Shown: positions 33,796-42,297 of the stretch, in pieces
Position numbering within the stretch: position 1 is the first letter of the stretch
How the letters are laid out: every line of letters begins with the position of its first letter
DNA from: Marnyiella aurantia
GTDB lineage: Bacteria > Bacteroidota > Bacteroidia > Flavobacteriales > Weeksellaceae
NCBI RefSeq assembly: GCF_014041915.1
Contig: NZ_CP059472.1
Location: 1,674,001-1,738,000 of the forward strand
Length of the DNA stretch: 64,000 nucleotides
Direction of reading: 5' to 3'
Translations under genes and position numbers: made by a program
Notes under the pieces: model-generated
Told to the model about the DNA's origin: nothing
The model's database searches: none
Seen by the model: the letters and a program-made list of their open reading frames with translations, nothing else

Positions 33796-34344
33796 TTAAA
33801 AACGGTAACCAATACCACCCATAATCTTGCCTGTTACTCCTTCTCCATCCCAATTATCATCCAGATTGCCTCCCAGTCTGCGACCTATACCTCCACTGGC
33901 TTCTATAACGAGCCCGTTCCGGATAACCCACTTTCCGCCTACGCCAAATCCCACTCCGACTGTAGTTACTGTTCTTTCATTACCTTCAGTGAAATAGCCT
34001 CCAAAATCGTCCATGAAGTAAACCATATCGTATTCCTTGGTCATTGTCACCGGCACAAAACCTTCAAGAAAGAAGCCCTGGGCAAATTTACGTCCGAAAT
34101 ACATTCGGTAATAAGGTGAAATCTGAGTGAAATTGTCGGCGTCATTCTGCAAAGATATCATTGCGTTCACGCCCAGACCGGAGTTCTCACTAAGCAGTCT
34201 TTCAAAGGATACATTTACCAGAGGAACCGCTATCAATAGAAAAGGGTCTGCAACGATGTCATTCCTTTTCTGAGCTTCAATTTCCTGAGCACCGATGTTA
34301 ATGAAGGACAGGCAAAAAACGATTGCCAGAATAATTTTGTTCAT
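33796..34344 (-). CDS. Small outer-membrane beta-barrel protein
   Basis: A 182-residue protein with a signal peptide (1-19, INIGAQ) and about eight amphipathic strands, ending in a barrel-type IGYRF with C-terminal Phe. Segments such as PYYRMYFGRKFAQGFFLEGFVPV resemble DUF3575-like or OmpW/OmpX-like barrels. A role is not evident. It has its own −7 box and terminator and so is a single-gene unit. Confidence 0.8.
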   Translation of the reverse strand: MNKIILAIVFCLSFINIGAQEIEAQKRNDIVADPFLLIAVPLVNVSFERLLSENSGLGVNAMISLQNDADNFTQISPYYRMYFGRKFAQGFFLEGFVPVTMTKEYDMVYFMDDFGGYFTEGNERTVTTVGVGFGVGGKWVIRNGLVIEASGGIGRRLGGNLDDNWDGEGVTGKIMGGIGYRF

Positions 34345-34356
34345 AAATGTTTTTTA

Positions 34357-34364
34357 CAAAAATA
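34357..34364 (-). promoter_or_regulatory. Candidate −7 box for the barrel gene
   Basis: TATTTTTG on the minus strand (CAAAAATA on plus), exact, 12 bases before the ATG. Confidence 0.45.
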
Positions 34365-34418
34365 TACTAATTTATAAAGTGGGCAACCTTTTTTAATACT
34401 GATATCAGACGCGGTGCA

Positions 34419-35645
34419 TCACGAAAGCATTCGTTGTGCTTTCTTAATACCTTCTGCTAAAATATCAACTTCTTCCAGCGTATTGTACACAGCGAAACTC
34501 GCGCGTACGGTGCCTGCTATATTAAAATATTCCATAATCGGCTGGGTACAGTGGTGTCCGGTCCTGACAGCTATTCCAAGTTTATCCAGAATCATTCCCA
34601 CATCGGAGCTGATACCCACATTCTGAAGGTTAAATGAAACAACACCGGTGCGGTGCGCATTTTCACCATAAATTCTAAGGTTATCAATTGCCAGCAATTT
34701 TTCCTGTGCGTAGCTCAGCAATTTGTTTTCATGTTGTTGCAGGATTTCATGACCTATGCCTTCAATAAAATCTACAGCTGCTCCCAGTGCAATGTTGCCG
34801 GCTATATTGGGCGTTCCCGCCTCAAACTTAAATGGTAGTGCTGCATAAGTCGTTTTCTCGAATGAACAGGTGGCAATCATCTCCCCGCCACCGTGAAAGG
34901 GTTCCAGGCTTTCCAGGATTTTCTCTTTACCGTAAAGTACGCCGGTTCCGGTAGGCGCATACATCTTATGACCGGAAAAGGCGAAAAAATCACAGTCCAG
35001 GGCCTGAACATCTACCTTAAAGTGCGGCACTGCCTGCGCACCGTCTACCACGATCCAGGCTTCAGAATTCTGACGTATAATTGAAATCATTTCCTGCACA
35101 GGATTTACAATACCCAGCGCATTGGAAACGTAATTAAATGACACTATTTTAGTCCTGTCGCTGAGGTTCTCCCTTAAAAAATCCAGGTTTAATACGCCTT
35201 CTTCATCAATTGGAATCACTTTCAACTTAGCGCCGGTCCGTTTGCACAGCATTTGCCAGGGTACTATATTGGAGTGGTGCTCCAGATGAGTGATAATGAT
35301 TTCGTCTCCCTCGGACACTGTGCCGGAATTGGACAGGGCGTAGGTAATCAGGTTAATGCTTTCAGTTGTTCCTTTTGTAAAAATAACTTCATAATCATGT
35401 GCCGCGTTAATGAATTTCTGAAGTTTTCTTCTGGCATTCTCCATCTCTTCTGTGGCCAGTTGGCTCAGAGTGTGTATACCACGGTGTACATTGGCATTCA
35501 GTTCTTTATAATAATTACTTTCCACCTCTATTACCGACAGCGGTTTTTGTGAAGTTGCAGCATTGTCAAGATAAACCAGCGGTTTACCGTTGATCTCCCG
35601 CTGTAAAATTGGAAATTGAGAGCGTATATTTTGTAGGTCAATCAT
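34419..35645 (-). CDS. sufS: Cysteine desulfurase SufS
   Basis: A 408-residue PLP enzyme that takes sulfur from cysteine to supply the Suf scaffold. The PLP lysine is in FSGHKMYAPTGTGVLYG and the persulfide cysteine in RTGHHCTQP near residue 363. THLEHHSNIVPWQ and VDGAQAVPH are further class V aminotransferase landmarks. It is separated from sufABCD by about 5 kb and has its own −7 box; no sufE or sufU is seen in the window. Confidence 0.95.
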   Translation of the reverse strand: MIDLQNIRSQFPILQREINGKPLVYLDNAATSQKPLSVIEVESNYYKELNANVHRGIHTLSQLATEEMENARRKLQKFINAAHDYEVIFTKGTTESINLITYALSNSGTVSEGDEIIITHLEHHSNIVPWQMLCKRTGAKLKVIPIDEEGVLNLDFLRENLSDRTKIVSFNYVSNALGIVNPVQEMISIIRQNSEAWIVVDGAQAVPHFKVDVQALDCDFFAFSGHKMYAPTGTGVLYGKEKILESLEPFHGGGEMIATCSFEKTTYAALPFKFEAGTPNIAGNIALGAAVDFIEGIGHEILQQHENKLLSYAQEKLLAIDNLRIYGENAHRTGVVSFNLQNVGISSDVGMILDKLGIAVRTGHHCTQPIMEYFNIAGTVRASFAVYNTLEEVDILAEGIKKAQRMLS

Positions 35646-35665
35646 TTATCTGAAATTAAGAAGTT

Positions 35666-35673
35666 CAAATTTA
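35666..35673 (-). promoter_or_regulatory. Candidate −7 box for sufS
   Basis: TAAATTTG on the minus strand, exact, 20 bases upstream of the ATG. Confidence 0.55.
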
Positions 35674-35759
35674 CTTAAAATATAAAAAAGGATTTGCTTG
35701 AAGTCAGGCTGTAGTGAACGGGTCGGGTAGATACGTATTCTATATTGACCATTTCATAC

Positions 35760-35787
35760 AAAAAAACCTGCCAGAAATGACAGGTTT
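35760..35787 (-). terminator. Intrinsic terminator after rplY
   Basis: Minus-strand 10-bp stem (35778-35787 with 35764-35773, one G-T pair), 4-base loop TTTC and a T-run. It lies 22 bases beyond the rplY stop codon. Confidence 0.8.
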
Positions 35788-35809
35788 ACAATTTATAGAG
35801 GGAATCTGC

Positions 35810-36445
35810 TTATTCAGCGTTTTCCTGTTCTGTAGCAGGTACGTCACCTTCTGCAGTTTCTTCTTCATCATCATCATCTGCAACAGCACCGCCCTTCATA
35901 GCAGTTCTGGACATCTTCACAGCAGCTACAACCGCGTTATCCGGGTGCATAAAGGTGAATGATTCAGATTTGATATCTCCTACATATACTTTACCACCGA
36001 TTTTCAATGGCGTAATATCTACTTCAACCTCGTCCGGAAGATTAGCCGGCAATGCTTTTACTCTCAGTTTTCTGAAAGACTGACGAAGCACACCACCTGC
36101 CATAACACCCTTGGAACGACCTGTGATTTTTACAGGAACTTCCATAACTACTGGTTTGTCATCAGACAGCTGATAGAAATCCACGTGTAGGATTTTGTCG
36201 GAAATTGGGTGAAACTGAATGTCCTGAAGTACTGCGGGGATTGTTTCTCCGTCAATAACCAGTTCTACCGTGTGTGCTTCCGGAGTGTAAACCAAACCTT
36301 TGAAAGACTTCTCTTCTGTTGAGAAGTTCAATGGCTCACCACCTCCATAAACAACACAAGGAACTAATTCAGCATCACGTAAAGCTTTTGTAGACTTCTT
36401 GCCCACGCTTTCTCTTTTTGCGCCTTGAATTGTAATTGATTTCAT
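35810..36445 (-). CDS. rplY: 50S ribosomal protein L25/general stress protein Ctc
   Basis: A 211-residue L25 of the long (TL5/Ctc) type, which binds 5S rRNA. An N-terminal L25 domain ([32 protein letters not shown], 3-90) is followed by the C-terminal beta domain (about 95-180). The last 25 residues form a very acidic tail ([22 protein letters not shown]). Start at ATG 36445; the longer frame reads back through the promoter. It follows prs on the same strand behind a terminator, so it has its own start of transcription. Confidence 0.94.
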   Translation of the reverse strand: MKSITIQGAKRESVGKKSTKALRDAELVPCVVYGGGEPLNFSTEEKSFKGLVYTPEAHTVELVIDGETIPAVLQDIQFHPISDKILHVDFYQLSDDKPVVMEVPVKITGRSKGVMAGGVLRQSFRKLRVKALPANLPDEVEVDITPLKIGGKVYVGDIKSESFTFMHPDNAVVAAVKMSRTAMKGGAVADDDDEEETAEGDVPATEQENAE

Positions 36446-36463
36446 TGTAAAAATTTTAGGGTG

Positions 36464-36471
36464 CAAAGATA
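36464..36471 (-). promoter_or_regulatory. Candidate −7 box for rplY
   Basis: TATCTTTG on the minus strand, exact, 18 bases before the ATG. The nearest upstream TTG is the end of the prs terminator T-run, 14 bases away, which is shorter than usual. Confidence 0.5.
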
Positions 36472-36485
36472 GAAATTTTATTCTA

Positions 36486-36513
36486 CAAAAAAAATCCCCC
36501 AACCTGGAGGATT
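36486..36513 (-). terminator. Intrinsic terminator after prs
   Basis: Minus-strand stem of 9 bp (36505-36513 with 36493-36501, one G-T pair), 3-base loop and a run of eight T. It lies 25 bases after the prs stop codon. Confidence 0.8.
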
Positions 36514-36538
36514 CAATTGATTTATGTAGTGTGTAAAT

Positions 36539-37477
36539 TTAGATAATAAACTTGTCACTGATGGATTTGTGTTCGTGTACCATCTTCATTACATCTGCAA
36601 ACAGAGATGCACATGATAATACCTTTATTTTGGATGAAAGATGTGTCTTGATAGGAATGGAATCTGTTACGATCACCTCGGACATCTGGCTGTTTTCAAT
36701 GTTTTCGTACGCTTTTCCGGAAAGTACTGCGTGAGTAGCCATGGCACGTACAGATTTTGCACCGTTTGCAATTAATATATCGGCGGCCTTGCACAGCGTT
36801 CCTGCAGTATCGATCATATCATCAATAAGTATCACGTTACGGTCACGCACATCACCGATCAGGAACATCTCTTCTATAACGTTTGCTTTTTTTCTTTCCT
36901 TATAAGCGATTACGACCTCGGCACCTAGGTGACCTGCGTAATTCTTAGCTCTTTTTGCACCACCCATGTCCGGAGAAGCGATGGTAAGATTATCGAGATT
37001 AAGTGACTGTATATAGTCAATGAAGATTGTGGAAGCGTAAAGGTGGTCTACCGGGATTTCGAAAAAGCCCTGGATTTGGTCTGCATGCAGATCCATTGTC
37101 ATAATTCGTGTTGCACCCGCAGCGGTAAGAAGATTGGCAACAAGCTTGGCACCGATTGGAGCTCTGGGTTTGTCTTTACGGTCCTGTCTGGCCAGTCCGT
37201 AATAAGGAATAACCACTGTAATATTCTTAGCAGAAGCTCTTTTCGCAGCATCAATCATTAGGAGCAGCTCCAGTAAATTATCGGCCGGAGGAAAGGTGGA
37301 GCCAATCAGGAAAACCCTGCCACCACGTACGGACTGATCCAGAACCGGTTCAAATTCGCCGTCACTAAAATCCTGAAAATTGATCTTACCCATTTCCTGT
37401 CCATAATGTTTGGCGATGTTTGCCGCTAATTCTTTGCTGGTTCTGGTAGAAAACAGATAGCTTAATTGTTGAGCCAT
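36539..37477 (-). CDS. prs: Ribose-phosphate pyrophosphokinase
   Basis: A 312-residue PRPP synthase, which makes the 5-phosphoribosyl donor for nucleotide, His and Trp synthesis. Landmarks: FSDGEFEPVLDQSVRGG, PYYGLARQDRKDKPRAPIGAKLVANLL, MDLHADQIQGFF and the PRPP-binding loop NVILIDDMIDTAGTLCKAA. Length is standard for class I. Its product is used by Apt, encoded at 59160-59693. The −7 box lies against the terminator of the upstream SGNH gene. Confidence 0.97.
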   Translation of the reverse strand: MAQQLSYLFSTRTSKELAANIAKHYGQEMGKINFQDFSDGEFEPVLDQSVRGGRVFLIGSTFPPADNLLELLLMIDAAKRASAKNITVVIPYYGLARQDRKDKPRAPIGAKLVANLLTAAGATRIMTMDLHADQIQGFFEIPVDHLYASTIFIDYIQSLNLDNLTIASPDMGGAKRAKNYAGHLGAEVVIAYKERKKANVIEEMFLIGDVRDRNVILIDDMIDTAGTLCKAADILIANGAKSVRAMATHAVLSGKAYENIENSQMSEVIVTDSIPIKTHLSSKIKVLSCASLFADVMKMVHEHKSISDKFII

Positions 37478-37497
37478 TTTTACTTTTTTTTAGGGTA

Positions 37498-37505
37498 CAA
37501 ATTTA
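37498..37505 (-). promoter_or_regulatory. Candidate −7 box for prs
   Basis: TAAATTTG on the minus strand, exact, 20 bases before the ATG and directly following the T-run of the SGNH gene terminator. Confidence 0.5.
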
Positions 37506-37510
37506 AAAAA

Positions 37511-37543
37511 AATAAACCACCCGATTCGGTCGGGTGGTTTATT
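37511..37543 (-). terminator. Intrinsic terminator after the SGNH hydrolase gene
   Basis: A perfect 14-bp stem (37511-37524 with 37530-37543, AATAAACCACCCGA arm), 5-base loop, and a minus-strand TTTTTTTT run. Confidence 0.88.
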
Positions 37544-37561
37544 AATTTATTTCCAGTTCTT

Positions 37562-39034
37562 TTATGGGAAGGTAACTCCGGAATAGGAATTTACGTTTGC
37601 CATAGGAAGGTTAGAGCCGAATTTGTTGTTTATAGCCTTAATGAACTCATTACCAATAAGTGCCGCGCCTCTGCCTGTAAGGTGAACCCCGTCCAGCGAG
37701 AAGGTTCCGCCTGTGACAAACGTGGCCGTGTATTTCACACCGTTGAAGCTGATTCCTGACTGCTGAGCAAGTTGCGCCATTTTCGCATTTGCATCCACGA
37801 ACGCCAATCCTTTAGAGTCTGCAATACTTTTCAGCGCTGCATTATAGGCTGTGGTAGCTGCTATTGCCTTGGCAGTTTCTTTTTTGGTAAGCACGAATCG
37901 GTCTTCCAGTGGGACAGACGTTCCACCTCCAACGGTAGGATTCAGTACAGCAGAAGCTGTAAGTAAAATCAGATCCTCTGAGGTAGTTTGTCTGTAAGAC
38001 GGAATTCCAAATCCAGTCAGGTTGGTAAGGTCTTTATCCACGATTATTGCTCCATTTGATCCGGTTGTGGTAAAGCTTATCAATCTGCTCTGATATTCTG
38101 CATCGTTAATAGCTCCCAGGTTTTTTGCCTGCAAAAGCCCTGCATTATACTGTGCATATCCCCCATTGAGTTGTGCTATCTGCGTAGCGCTAAGACCGGC
38201 AAGAGGTTTGGCCGGAACTCTTGTGAAGTAAGGAATGGTGGTAACATTCGGGATATTTGCGATCACACCTTTTGCACCGTTAGCAGTGAGGGCTGTCACA
38301 TAGGAATTGATTACAGAAGCAAAAACACCCGGATCAGTGATGTCATTGGACCCATAAGTTGCAGGGTTCATGTTCCCTGTTTGGTCTGTTCCCATACCGC
38401 CACTGGTTGCGTAGGATAAGACGTCATTATTTCCTATCCATAAAGAGAAGAAAGTGGGAGCCTGCGCAGCCGCATCCTGAATTACAGAAGTGGTCCCTGA
38501 AGAGGCAAATCTTACAAAGTACGGATTGGACAGCCCGGCACTCAGTCCTGCTGCATTGCCATAGCCTGCAGCTCCAAGATGAAAGGATTTAGCCCCTGGA
38601 ATTCCCATATTCTGGTATGGTCCTCCAGCCGTGATGATATCCAAAGCACCACCAGGTGCAGTAGGTGCTGGAGAAAGTGATCCATTTACAACAGAAAGCA
38701 CATATTTTCCGGCAAAAGCTCCCGTAGCAGGATTAAAGAGATTGGTGAATCCGCCGATATTGTTCGCCATAAGCGGCTGTTTAAACTCACCACCGCCGGC
38801 AATTTTCATTTGGGCTGCAATTATAGCGGGATAGGATTCGTTCTGTCCGTCTATATATAAGGCATTGTCTCTGTAACCTGATGTTAGCGAGTTACCGAGT
38901 GCCACGTACTTGCTGAAATCTGCACTTCCGCTGGTTACTGCAACGTCATTTACATCATTTTCAAAATCAGTATCGCAACTGTATGAAAACAACAGCAGGG
39001 AAGCCGCCAAAGATGATATAATTATTTTTTTCAT
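37562..39034 (-). CDS. SGNH/GDSL-type lipolytic lipoprotein
   Basis: A 490-residue predicted lipoprotein (lipobox SYSC, Cys20) with an SGNH hydrolase fold. Block I is YVALGNSLTSGY with Ser49 as nucleophile (GNSL in place of GDSL), block III is LWIGNNDVL, and block V is DGVHLTGRG holding the Asp-x-x-His pair. Likely an outer-membrane-associated esterase or lipase. It is 9 bases downstream of a FadL-family porin gene; uptake of released fatty acids by that porin is a sensible inference. Confidence 0.9.
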   Translation of the reverse strand: MKKIIISSLAASLLLFSYSCDTDFENDVNDVAVTSGSADFSKYVALGNSLTSGYRDNALYIDGQNESYPAIIAAQMKIAGGGEFKQPLMANNIGGFTNLFNPATGAFAGKYVLSVVNGSLSPAPTAPGGALDIITAGGPYQNMGIPGAKSFHLGAAGYGNAAGLSAGLSNPYFVRFASSGTTSVIQDAAAQAPTFFSLWIGNNDVLSYATSGGMGTDQTGNMNPATYGSNDITDPGVFASVINSYVTALTANGAKGVIANIPNVTTIPYFTRVPAKPLAGLSATQIAQLNGGYAQYNAGLLQAKNLGAINDAEYQSRLISFTTTGSNGAIIVDKDLTNLTGFGIPSYRQTTSEDLILLTASAVLNPTVGGGTSVPLEDRFVLTKKETAKAIAATTAYNAALKSIADSKGLAFVDANAKMAQLAQQSGISFNGVKYTATFVTGGTFSLDGVHLTGRGAALIGNEFIKAINNKFGSNLPMANVNSYSGVTFP

Positions 39035-39043
39035 AACCTGTTC

Positions 39044-40276
39044 TTAATTAATGTTATAGTTTACTCCTAAACCAAAGTAGAAGGAGTTTGCTTTGGCCTG
39101 GCCTGCAAAGTTTATATTCTGATTATTAAAGACTCTGCTTTTTGGAAAAGTCTTGGCTGCTGCCAGATCTACTCCCAGACTGCCAAACTTCAATCCAATA
39201 CCTCCAGTGATAGCATGTGCATCAAAAGATGGGGTTTCGGGAATGAAATTGCCGTCTTCATAAGGCGATTCGTCATAGTACCAGCCCAGTCGTCCGGCAA
39301 TTTTAGTCGTAAACATGTATTCGGTACCTACACGGAAGTTTCTTGTATTATGGAAATCCTTGATGTTGGTAAGTACAGTAGGATCTGCCTGATTGCCGAT
39401 TGGTGCGTTTTCAAAATCAAGCGTAAGCCTGTCATATTTTTCCCATCCTACATAGTTCATATCAGCAGAAAGTTTCCATTTCGGAGTCACTTTAAACGTT
39501 GCACCAATTGTATATTCTTCTACAAGAGGTAAAGTTGCTTTGAAGTTATCCTGACCCGCCGCATCAATTCCGATCAGCGGATAGAGAGCTGGAGTAACGT
39601 TGAAGCTGGCCACCCCATTTTCGGCCTTCATATTAACCGGGGAACGGTAGGCAATGGAAACATCCCACTTGTCATCCGGCTGAAAATAGAAGCCCAGTCC
39701 AAAACCGTGACCCTTGGCTTTTTCATCCTTAATATTAAGCGTCCCATTGTAAAGAGTCAGTCCTTTGTCCCAGTCCACAGAACCTGTCGCATAAATATAA
39801 CTTGCGCCCACAGATGCCCAGGGAGCCAGTTTTACTGAAACCATTGGTTGAAAATACATCGCCTTCAGAGCAAGCTTCTGCACAATTTCACGTCCTTCCC
39901 AGTCTTCTGGCCATTGGATCGTGCTGCCGTATGGAGTAGTAAAACTGAAACCAACAGAAACATTGTCCATAACCTTATAGGCTACTGCGGCATAGAACGG
40001 TGTCCCAATCGGATTGTCTGTATCGAAGGACTGCATTGTAGTCGGATTCTGATAAGTCACGTTTGTTATCGCCCCAAAACCACCTGCTGCCACGCTTAGT
40101 TTGGCCGGAATAAACGACATACCTGCGGGATTGAAGAATGCAACACTTGCATCTCCTGCGTGGGCGCTGGTGTGCGCCATTGCCAACTGCTTAACGCCCT
40201 GCAGTGAAACCCTGAAAGCTCCGGCCTGCGTTAAAACTCCTGCCAGTAAAGCTGTAGAGATTAAAACTTTTTTCAT
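39044..40276 (-). CDS. OmpP1/FadL family outer-membrane transporter
   Basis: A 410-residue barrel of the FadL family, which passes long-chain fatty acids or other hydrophobic compounds through the outer membrane. Signal peptide (about 1-20, GVLTQAGA), then the family N-terminal hatch AFRVSLQGVKQLAMAHTSAHAGDASVAFFNPAGMSFI. It lacks a C-terminal Phe and ends NYNIN. Start at ATG 40276; the longer frame begins inside the promoter region. First gene of a two-gene unit with the SGNH lipase. Confidence 0.92.
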   Translation of the reverse strand: MKKVLISTALLAGVLTQAGAFRVSLQGVKQLAMAHTSAHAGDASVAFFNPAGMSFIPAKLSVAAGGFGAITNVTYQNPTTMQSFDTDNPIGTPFYAAVAYKVMDNVSVGFSFTTPYGSTIQWPEDWEGREIVQKLALKAMYFQPMVSVKLAPWASVGASYIYATGSVDWDKGLTLYNGTLNIKDEKAKGHGFGLGFYFQPDDKWDVSIAYRSPVNMKAENGVASFNVTPALYPLIGIDAAGQDNFKATLPLVEEYTIGATFKVTPKWKLSADMNYVGWEKYDRLTLDFENAPIGNQADPTVLTNIKDFHNTRNFRVGTEYMFTTKIAGRLGWYYDESPYEDGNFIPETPSFDAHAITGGIGLKFGSLGVDLAAAKTFPKSRVFNNQNINFAGQAKANSFYFGLGVNYNIN

Positions 40277-40300
40277 AATCAATGATTCGTATATGTTGGT

Positions 40301-40308
40301 CAAATATA
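40301..40308 (-). promoter_or_regulatory. Candidate −7 box for the FadL/SGNH operon
   Basis: TATATTTG on the minus strand, exact, 24 bases before the ATG. The surrounding sequence is very AT-rich. Confidence 0.5.
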
Positions 40309-40470
40309 TAATTTATTTTATTTATATGTTAATATTTCTTAATATTTATGAGGACTTACTAAAACTTTTGCTATGTGTAGCGCAACGGTTGAGAAGTAGT
40401 TAATAAAGCGAAATTGCGGGATGCCTGTCAAAATAAACGCGGCATATAAGACGTGATCTAAAAATTATTC

Positions 40471-40478
40471 TAAATTTG
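40471..40478 (+). promoter_or_regulatory. Candidate −7 box for the ricT-like/gldH/PBP operon
   Basis: TAAATTTG, exact, 30 bases before the ATG at 40509. It rules out the longer reading frame, which would start inside it. Confidence 0.55.
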
Positions 40479-40508
40479 CAGATTGAACAAATTTTAAAAC
40501 AGATAAAT

Positions 40509-41834
40509 ATGAGTTGTGGATGTAAAACATCCGGAGATTCTGCTCATAACTGCGGAACAAAATCCGCGAACGGCTGTGAAAGTGTTGATACCTGTGGTAA
40601 TAGCTATAAATTAAGTGTTTTTGACTGGCTTTCGAACGTCAATAATCCCACTTCCGGTAAGTGTGATATGGTTGAGGTCAGATTTAAAAATGACAGAAAA
40701 TGTTTTTATAAGAACATAAACAGTTTGCCGCTTCACATTGGAAGCATCGTTACAGTAGAATCGAGTCCCGGACATGATGTAGGGGTTGTAAGCCTTACCG
40801 GAGAGCTGGTTAAGGTGCAGATGAAGAAGAAAAATTTTTCTGAAGAAGGTGCCCTGAAAATTTACCGTCTCGCCAATCAGAAAGACGTGGAAACCTGGCA
40901 GGACGCCAGAGCCCGAGAGGAACAGACTAAAGTGCAGGCGCGTAAGATCGCCCAGCATCTGCGTTTGGATATGAAAATTACCGATGTTGAATTCCAGGGG
41001 GATAACGGCAAGGTAACTTTTTATTATACGGCTGAAAACCGTGTTGACTTCAGACAGCTGATCAAGGAGTTTGCAGGTACTTTCCGCACCAAGATTGATA
41101 TGAAGCAGATCGGTTTCCGCCAGGAAGCTGCGAAAATAGGAGGGATAGGATCCTGTGGACGTGAACTTTGCTGCTCCACGTGGCTTACCGATTTCCGTTC
41201 GGTAAATACCAACGCGGCAAGATATCAACAGCTCAGTATAAATCCGCAAAAACTGGCAGGTCAGTGTGGTAAGCTTAAATGCTGCCTCAATTATGAACTG
41301 GACAGTTATCTGGACGCTCTTCATCATTTTCCTTCAACTTCCACTACTTTAGATACAGAGAAAGGAAGGGCTTTTTGTATTAAAATAGATGTCTTCAAAA
41401 AGAAAATGTGGTTTGCCTATATGGATCACTCGGCTGCTTGGTACGACCTGGAGATTGCGGACGTAAAGACCATGATCGCTCAGAATAAGAAAGGTGAAAA
41501 AGCCAAACCTCTTGAGGATATGAAAGCTGTAGCACCGGAGGTATTTGCAAAAAATACCGACCTTATTCAGGAAAACAGTGTAGATCGTTTCGAGGGTAAA
41601 AACCGTAATAAGAACCGCGGCCGGAAACCTGATAACAGAAAACCGGACAACCGCGCGGCTGCCGATAACCGCACAGCTGCGGAAAACAAGCCACGCAAAC
41701 CAAAAGGAGAGCAGAAGCCGAAACCACAGAATGCCCGTCCGGAAGGGAAGCCTGACCGTGAACCGGGTACACCAAATCCAAATAAAAAGAAGTTTCATAA
41801 AAAAGGACCACCCAAACGTGATACAAATGCCTAA
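40509..41834 (+). CDS. PSP1 domain protein (RicT-like)
   Basis: A 441-residue PSP1-domain protein, related to Bacillus RicT (YaaT), part of an Fe-S containing complex that controls RNA processing. A Cys-rich N-terminus (MSCGCKTSGDSAHNCGTK) may bind metal. The PSP1 core (about 105-280) holds the cysteine clusters GSCGRELCCS and QCGKLKCCLNYE. The C-terminal 90 residues are low-complexity and basic (Lys/Pro/Asn/Arg repeats such as RKPDNRKPDNRAAADNR), probably disordered and RNA-binding. The gldH start codon lies within its last 8 bases. Confidence 0.9.
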   Translation: MSCGCKTSGDSAHNCGTKSANGCESVDTCGNSYKLSVFDWLSNVNNPTSGKCDMVEVRFKNDRKCFYKNINSLPLHIGSIVTVESSPGHDVGVVSLTGELVKVQMKKKNFSEEGALKIYRLANQKDVETWQDARAREEQTKVQARKIAQHLRLDMKITDVEFQGDNGKVTFYYTAENRVDFRQLIKEFAGTFRTKIDMKQIGFRQEAAKIGGIGSCGRELCCSTWLTDFRSVNTNAARYQQLSINPQKLAGQCGKLKCCLNYELDSYLDALHHFPSTSTTLDTEKGRAFCIKIDVFKKKMWFAYMDHSAAWYDLEIADVKTMIAQNKKGEKAKPLEDMKAVAPEVFAKNTDLIQENSVDRFEGKNRNKNRGRKPDNRKPDNRAAADNRTAAENKPRKPKGEQKPKPQNARPEGKPDREPGTPNPNKKKFHKKGPPKRDTNA

Positions 41835-42288
41835 AGCAGTAATGCTCCTTGCCTCTTTCGCACTTTGGAGCTGCGGTTCTGAAGGTTCAGATATCAAGAC
41901 TAACAGCCTGAACAGCAGTTGGCATAAGAATGCTGAACAGCAATTTGACTTCAACATTGCACAGGCTCAGAATCCCAAAAATATTACCTTTGTTGTAAGG
42001 AATAACAACAGTTACCCTTACAGTAATATCCGTTTTATCGTAAAAGTTTCCAATCTTAAAACCAAAAAGGCAGAAACTGACACGGTGGACTATACAATGG
42101 CAAAACCGGACGGAGAATGGCTGGGAAAAGGTTATGGCGAGACTAAGGAAATCCACTTTCCCTACCGCACCAACTACCGCTTCCCAAATGAGGGTACCTA
42201 CAGAATAGGAATCACTCAGGCTATGAGGAATGATACCCTGAAAGGTATTGAGGATATAGGCGTAATGATAGATAACACAAAACCATAA
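41827..42288 (+). CDS. gldH: Gliding motility lipoprotein GldH
   Basis: A 153-residue lipoprotein (lipobox ALWSC, Cys16) with the GldH pattern: SSWHKNAEQQFDFNI, FVVRNNNSYPYSNIRFIVKV, DTVDYTMAKPDGEWLGKGYG, YRTNYRFPNEGTYRIGITQAMRND. In Flavobacterium johnsoniae GldH is required for gliding and is tied to the gliding/type IX secretion apparatus. Presence of gldH does not prove motility, since several non-gliding Weeksellaceae keep it. Overlaps the ricT-like gene by 8 bases and precedes the PBP gene by 9. Confidence 0.9.
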   Translation: MPKAVMLLASFALWSCGSEGSDIKTNSLNSSWHKNAEQQFDFNIAQAQNPKNITFVVRNNNSYPYSNIRFIVKVSNLKTKKAETDTVDYTMAKPDGEWLGKGYGETKEIHFPYRTNYRFPNEGTYRIGITQAMRNDTLKGIEDIGVMIDNTKP

Positions 42289-42297
42289 TTATTTCCT

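Noticed and set aside
40611-41327. A 238-codon open frame antisense to the PSP1 gene
   Set aside because: Entirely inside a well-supported gene with no independent start signals; typical shadow frame.
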